Shown in pieces: positions 8,237 to 9,341 of a stretch of DNA of 9,341 nucleotides (position 1 is the first letter of the stretch; every line of letters begins with the position of its first letter). Origin of the DNA: Bacillaceae bacterium UBA7792 (GTDB lineage: Bacteria > Bacillota > Bacilli > Bacillales > Cytobacillaceae); assembly GCA_002480735.1 (NCBI GenBank), contig DLCS01000152.1, positions 1 to 9,341 of the forward strand, read 5' to 3'. Below the pieces are notes generated by a model. The model was not told the DNA's origin and searched no databases. It was given only the letters and a program-made list of their open reading frames with translations. The position numbers and the translations under genes were made by a program.

Positions 8237-8512
8237 GTGATATTTATTGGCTCGGTTTCAATTCAAAATGTAAGTGGTGGGAATGTTCAATTTGGAAATA
8301 TCGTCAATATGTCTCCAACATCGGCGTCAAAATCTACTTCTGGTGCTGGTTCTGAAAATGAAGGTATGCTAATCTTAACTACTTCAGGTTTTAGTCTATC
8401 TACTTCAATCCCAACAGCTTACAAGTACGACGCCACCAAATCTAATTATTTCAGCAGCCCTAAACCCAGCTGTACCAAGCCAAAGAGCTTGATGGAACAG
8501 AAAAATCGTTAA
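8237..8512 (+). CDS. Spore germination protein, GerPA/GerPF-like
   Basis: This 91-aa protein starts at GTG 8237, with AAAGGAG (8222-8228) 8 nt upstream. The N-terminal half matches the GerPA/GerPF family: FIGSVSIQNVSGGNVQFGN (residues 3-21), then IVNMSPTSASKSTSGAGS (22-39). The latter is the usual Ser-rich stretch before a Gly turn. In Bacillus spores GerP proteins sit in the coat and help germinants reach their receptors. The family is usually about 65-75 aa with an Asn/Asp-rich end. Here the C-terminal part (about residues 60-91, rich in Tyr, Ser, Lys and Pro, with one Cys) is longer and does not match. It is a solo gene, not part of a gerPABCDEF operon, and probably a paralogue. No frameshift is evident. 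Confidence 0.8.
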   Translation: MIFIGSVSIQNVSGGNVQFGNIVNMSPTSASKSTSGAGSENEGMLILTTSGFSLSTSIPTAYKYDATKSNYFSSPKPSCTKPKSLMEQKNR

Positions 8513-8518
8513 TATGCA

Positions 8519-8552
8519 AAAAGCACTTCATTTTTTTAACTGAAGTGCTTTT
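8519..8552. terminator. Bidirectional terminator between gerP-like gene and methyltransferase
   Basis: A 12-bp perfect stem, AAAAGCACTTCA (8519-8530) with TGAAGTGCTTTT (8541-8552), has a 10-nt T-rich loop. A-rich sequence before and T-rich sequence after allow termination on both strands, serving the convergent gerP-like and methyltransferase genes. Confidence 0.85.
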
Positions 8553-8583
8553 ACTTTATGCAATACATAAAAAAATCTTGATT

Positions 8584-9341
8584 CTAAGTAGTCGCTACAA
8601 GGAATTCCTCACCGCTTGGCAATTGAAGTCCATCTGTTCGGCCGGTGAAGTAGCGCTTGTTAAGTTCGGCCGAGGAAATGTGCTGGACTTCTCGAAAACC
8701 AGCCTCGCGTGCCATCTCCAACATTTCCGGCGGAGTAAAGAAGCTGATGAAAGGTGTGCCACTTGCTTTTGCCCCTTTTTCCGCAGTATCAATCTCAGAT
8801 TGGTTCTCAGGTTCCGTTAGTTCAAACGGCAACAAAAATGTCATGGCCAGAGTAGAACCAGGAGCGAGACTCGCAACCTGACGAAGCGTCGCGGTGATTG
8901 CGTCCTTGGTAAGATATTGTGTGACGCCTGTGGAGGCCACCACGGCTGGGCGATCCGTGTCGAAACCGGCATTCTTGAGTTGCTCCCACCAAGACGAACC
9001 TACCTCGAAATCGACTGAAACAAAACGTAGCCACTCCGGAATTCCAAAACCGAGTGCAATTAGACGTTGTCTCTTCCAAGCCTGTGTACCGGGTTGGTCC
9101 ACCTCGAAGACCCTCATCTGGGAGGCAATTTCTGATCGGCGTTGTGCAAAAGTATCGAGGCCAGCACCTAGGATAACATACTGAGTGACATCTTTAGCGA
9201 GCTGTTCGGTGACTAAATCCTCAATGAAGCGGGCACGGGCCACGATGGATGCTCTAAAGCCACTGGAAAACTTAGGATCCATATCTGGTCTTTGGCGCCA
9301 TTCATCATCTGGGTCTACTAGTCGTAGGCCGAACAGCTCGC
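8584..9341 (-). CDS. Class I SAM-dependent methyltransferase, LCMT/PPM2 family (COG3315), 5'-truncated by window end
   Basis: About 251 residues are visible. The frame stays open to the window edge upstream of the ATG at 9282 (ELFGLRLVDPDDEWRQRPD), which resembles the family's N-terminal text, so the true start lies outside. The family methylates carboxyl or hydroxyl groups using SAM; many bacterial members are linked to polyketide or other secondary metabolites. Seen, numbered from the ATG at 9282: ARARFIEDLV (15-24), the SAM-binding loop VILGAGLDTFAQR (36-48), then the acidic VFEVDQPGTQ (58-67). The C-terminus ends at TAG 8584-8586, about 30 bases from the shared terminator. The substrate is unknown. 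By hand count, three of its 60-base lines hold about 48, 55 and 60 percent GC, compared with about 22-43 percent in lines of the neighbouring minus-strand genes and 32 percent in a line of the MFS gene. This suggests acquisition from a GC-rich donor. Confidence 0.88.
   Translation of the reverse strand, partial: ELFGLRLVDPDDEWRQRPDMDPKFSSGFRASIVARARFIEDLVTEQLAKDVTQYVILGAGLDTFAQRRSEIASQMRVFEVDQPGTQAWKRQRLIALGFGIPEWLRFVSVDFEVGSSWWEQLKNAGFDTDRPAVVASTGVTQYLTKDAITATLRQVASLAPGSTLAMTFLLPFELTEPENQSEIDTAEKGAKASGTPFISFFTPPEMLEMAREAGFREVQHISSAELNKRYFTGRTDGLQLPSGEEFLVATT

Noticed and set aside
8131..8355. Plus-strand 74-codon frame overlapping the gerP-like gene
   Set aside because: It conflicts with the well-supported GerP-like frame and has no ribosome site.
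8822..9184. Alternative frames on both strands inside the methyltransferase gene
   Set aside because: GC-rich coding DNA yields long spurious frames; only the LCMT frame shows motifs.

Overview
The window looks like the chromosome of an endospore-forming member of the Bacillaceae. The evidence is a Bacillus-type parC, AGGAGG-like ribosome binding sites, intrinsic terminators, a GerPA/GerPF-type spore germination protein and low to moderate GC. Genus and species cannot be fixed from sequence alone.

Layout. Bases 2-1687 (+) are the C-terminal two thirds of ParC (topoisomerase IV subunit A), closed by a terminator. Four independent + strand units follow: an MFS efflux-type permease (1886-3166), a secreted protein with two Asp-rich calcium-type loops (3246-4013), a Staygreen-family protein (4306-4785) with its own good promoter, and an amidase-signature hydrolase of the NylA-like group (4911-6401). 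The permease and Staygreen genes end inside their terminators. An AT-rich convergent gap with three inverted repeats (6402-6771) separates these genes from a two-gene minus-strand cassette. The cassette is a free-standing LAGLIDADG endonuclease with an N-terminal helix-turn-helix (7953 to 7168), then a tandem ribbon-helix-helix protein (7143 to 6772). Reading + again, a small GerPA/GerPF-like gene (8237-8512) ends at a bidirectional terminator shared with a GC-rich LCMT-type SAM methyltransferase on the minus strand (8584 to beyond the window end).

The most notable signal is in the divergent region between the endonuclease and the gerP-like gene. A 12-bp palindrome, GAAC-N4-GTTC (8064-8075), matches the core of the Bacillus LexA/DinR SOS box. 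It lies over the -35 position of a minus-strand promoter with an extended -10, TATG-T-TATAAT (8047-8057). The inference is that the endonuclease/RHH pair is a DNA-damage-inducible selfish or genome-acting cassette: nuclease first, small DNA-binding protein second, in one operon.

The other genes look like single-gene accessory units and show no shared pathway. The last gene is distinctly richer in GC than its neighbours and may be acquired. No rRNA, tRNA, CRISPR array, transposase or prophage structural gene was seen.
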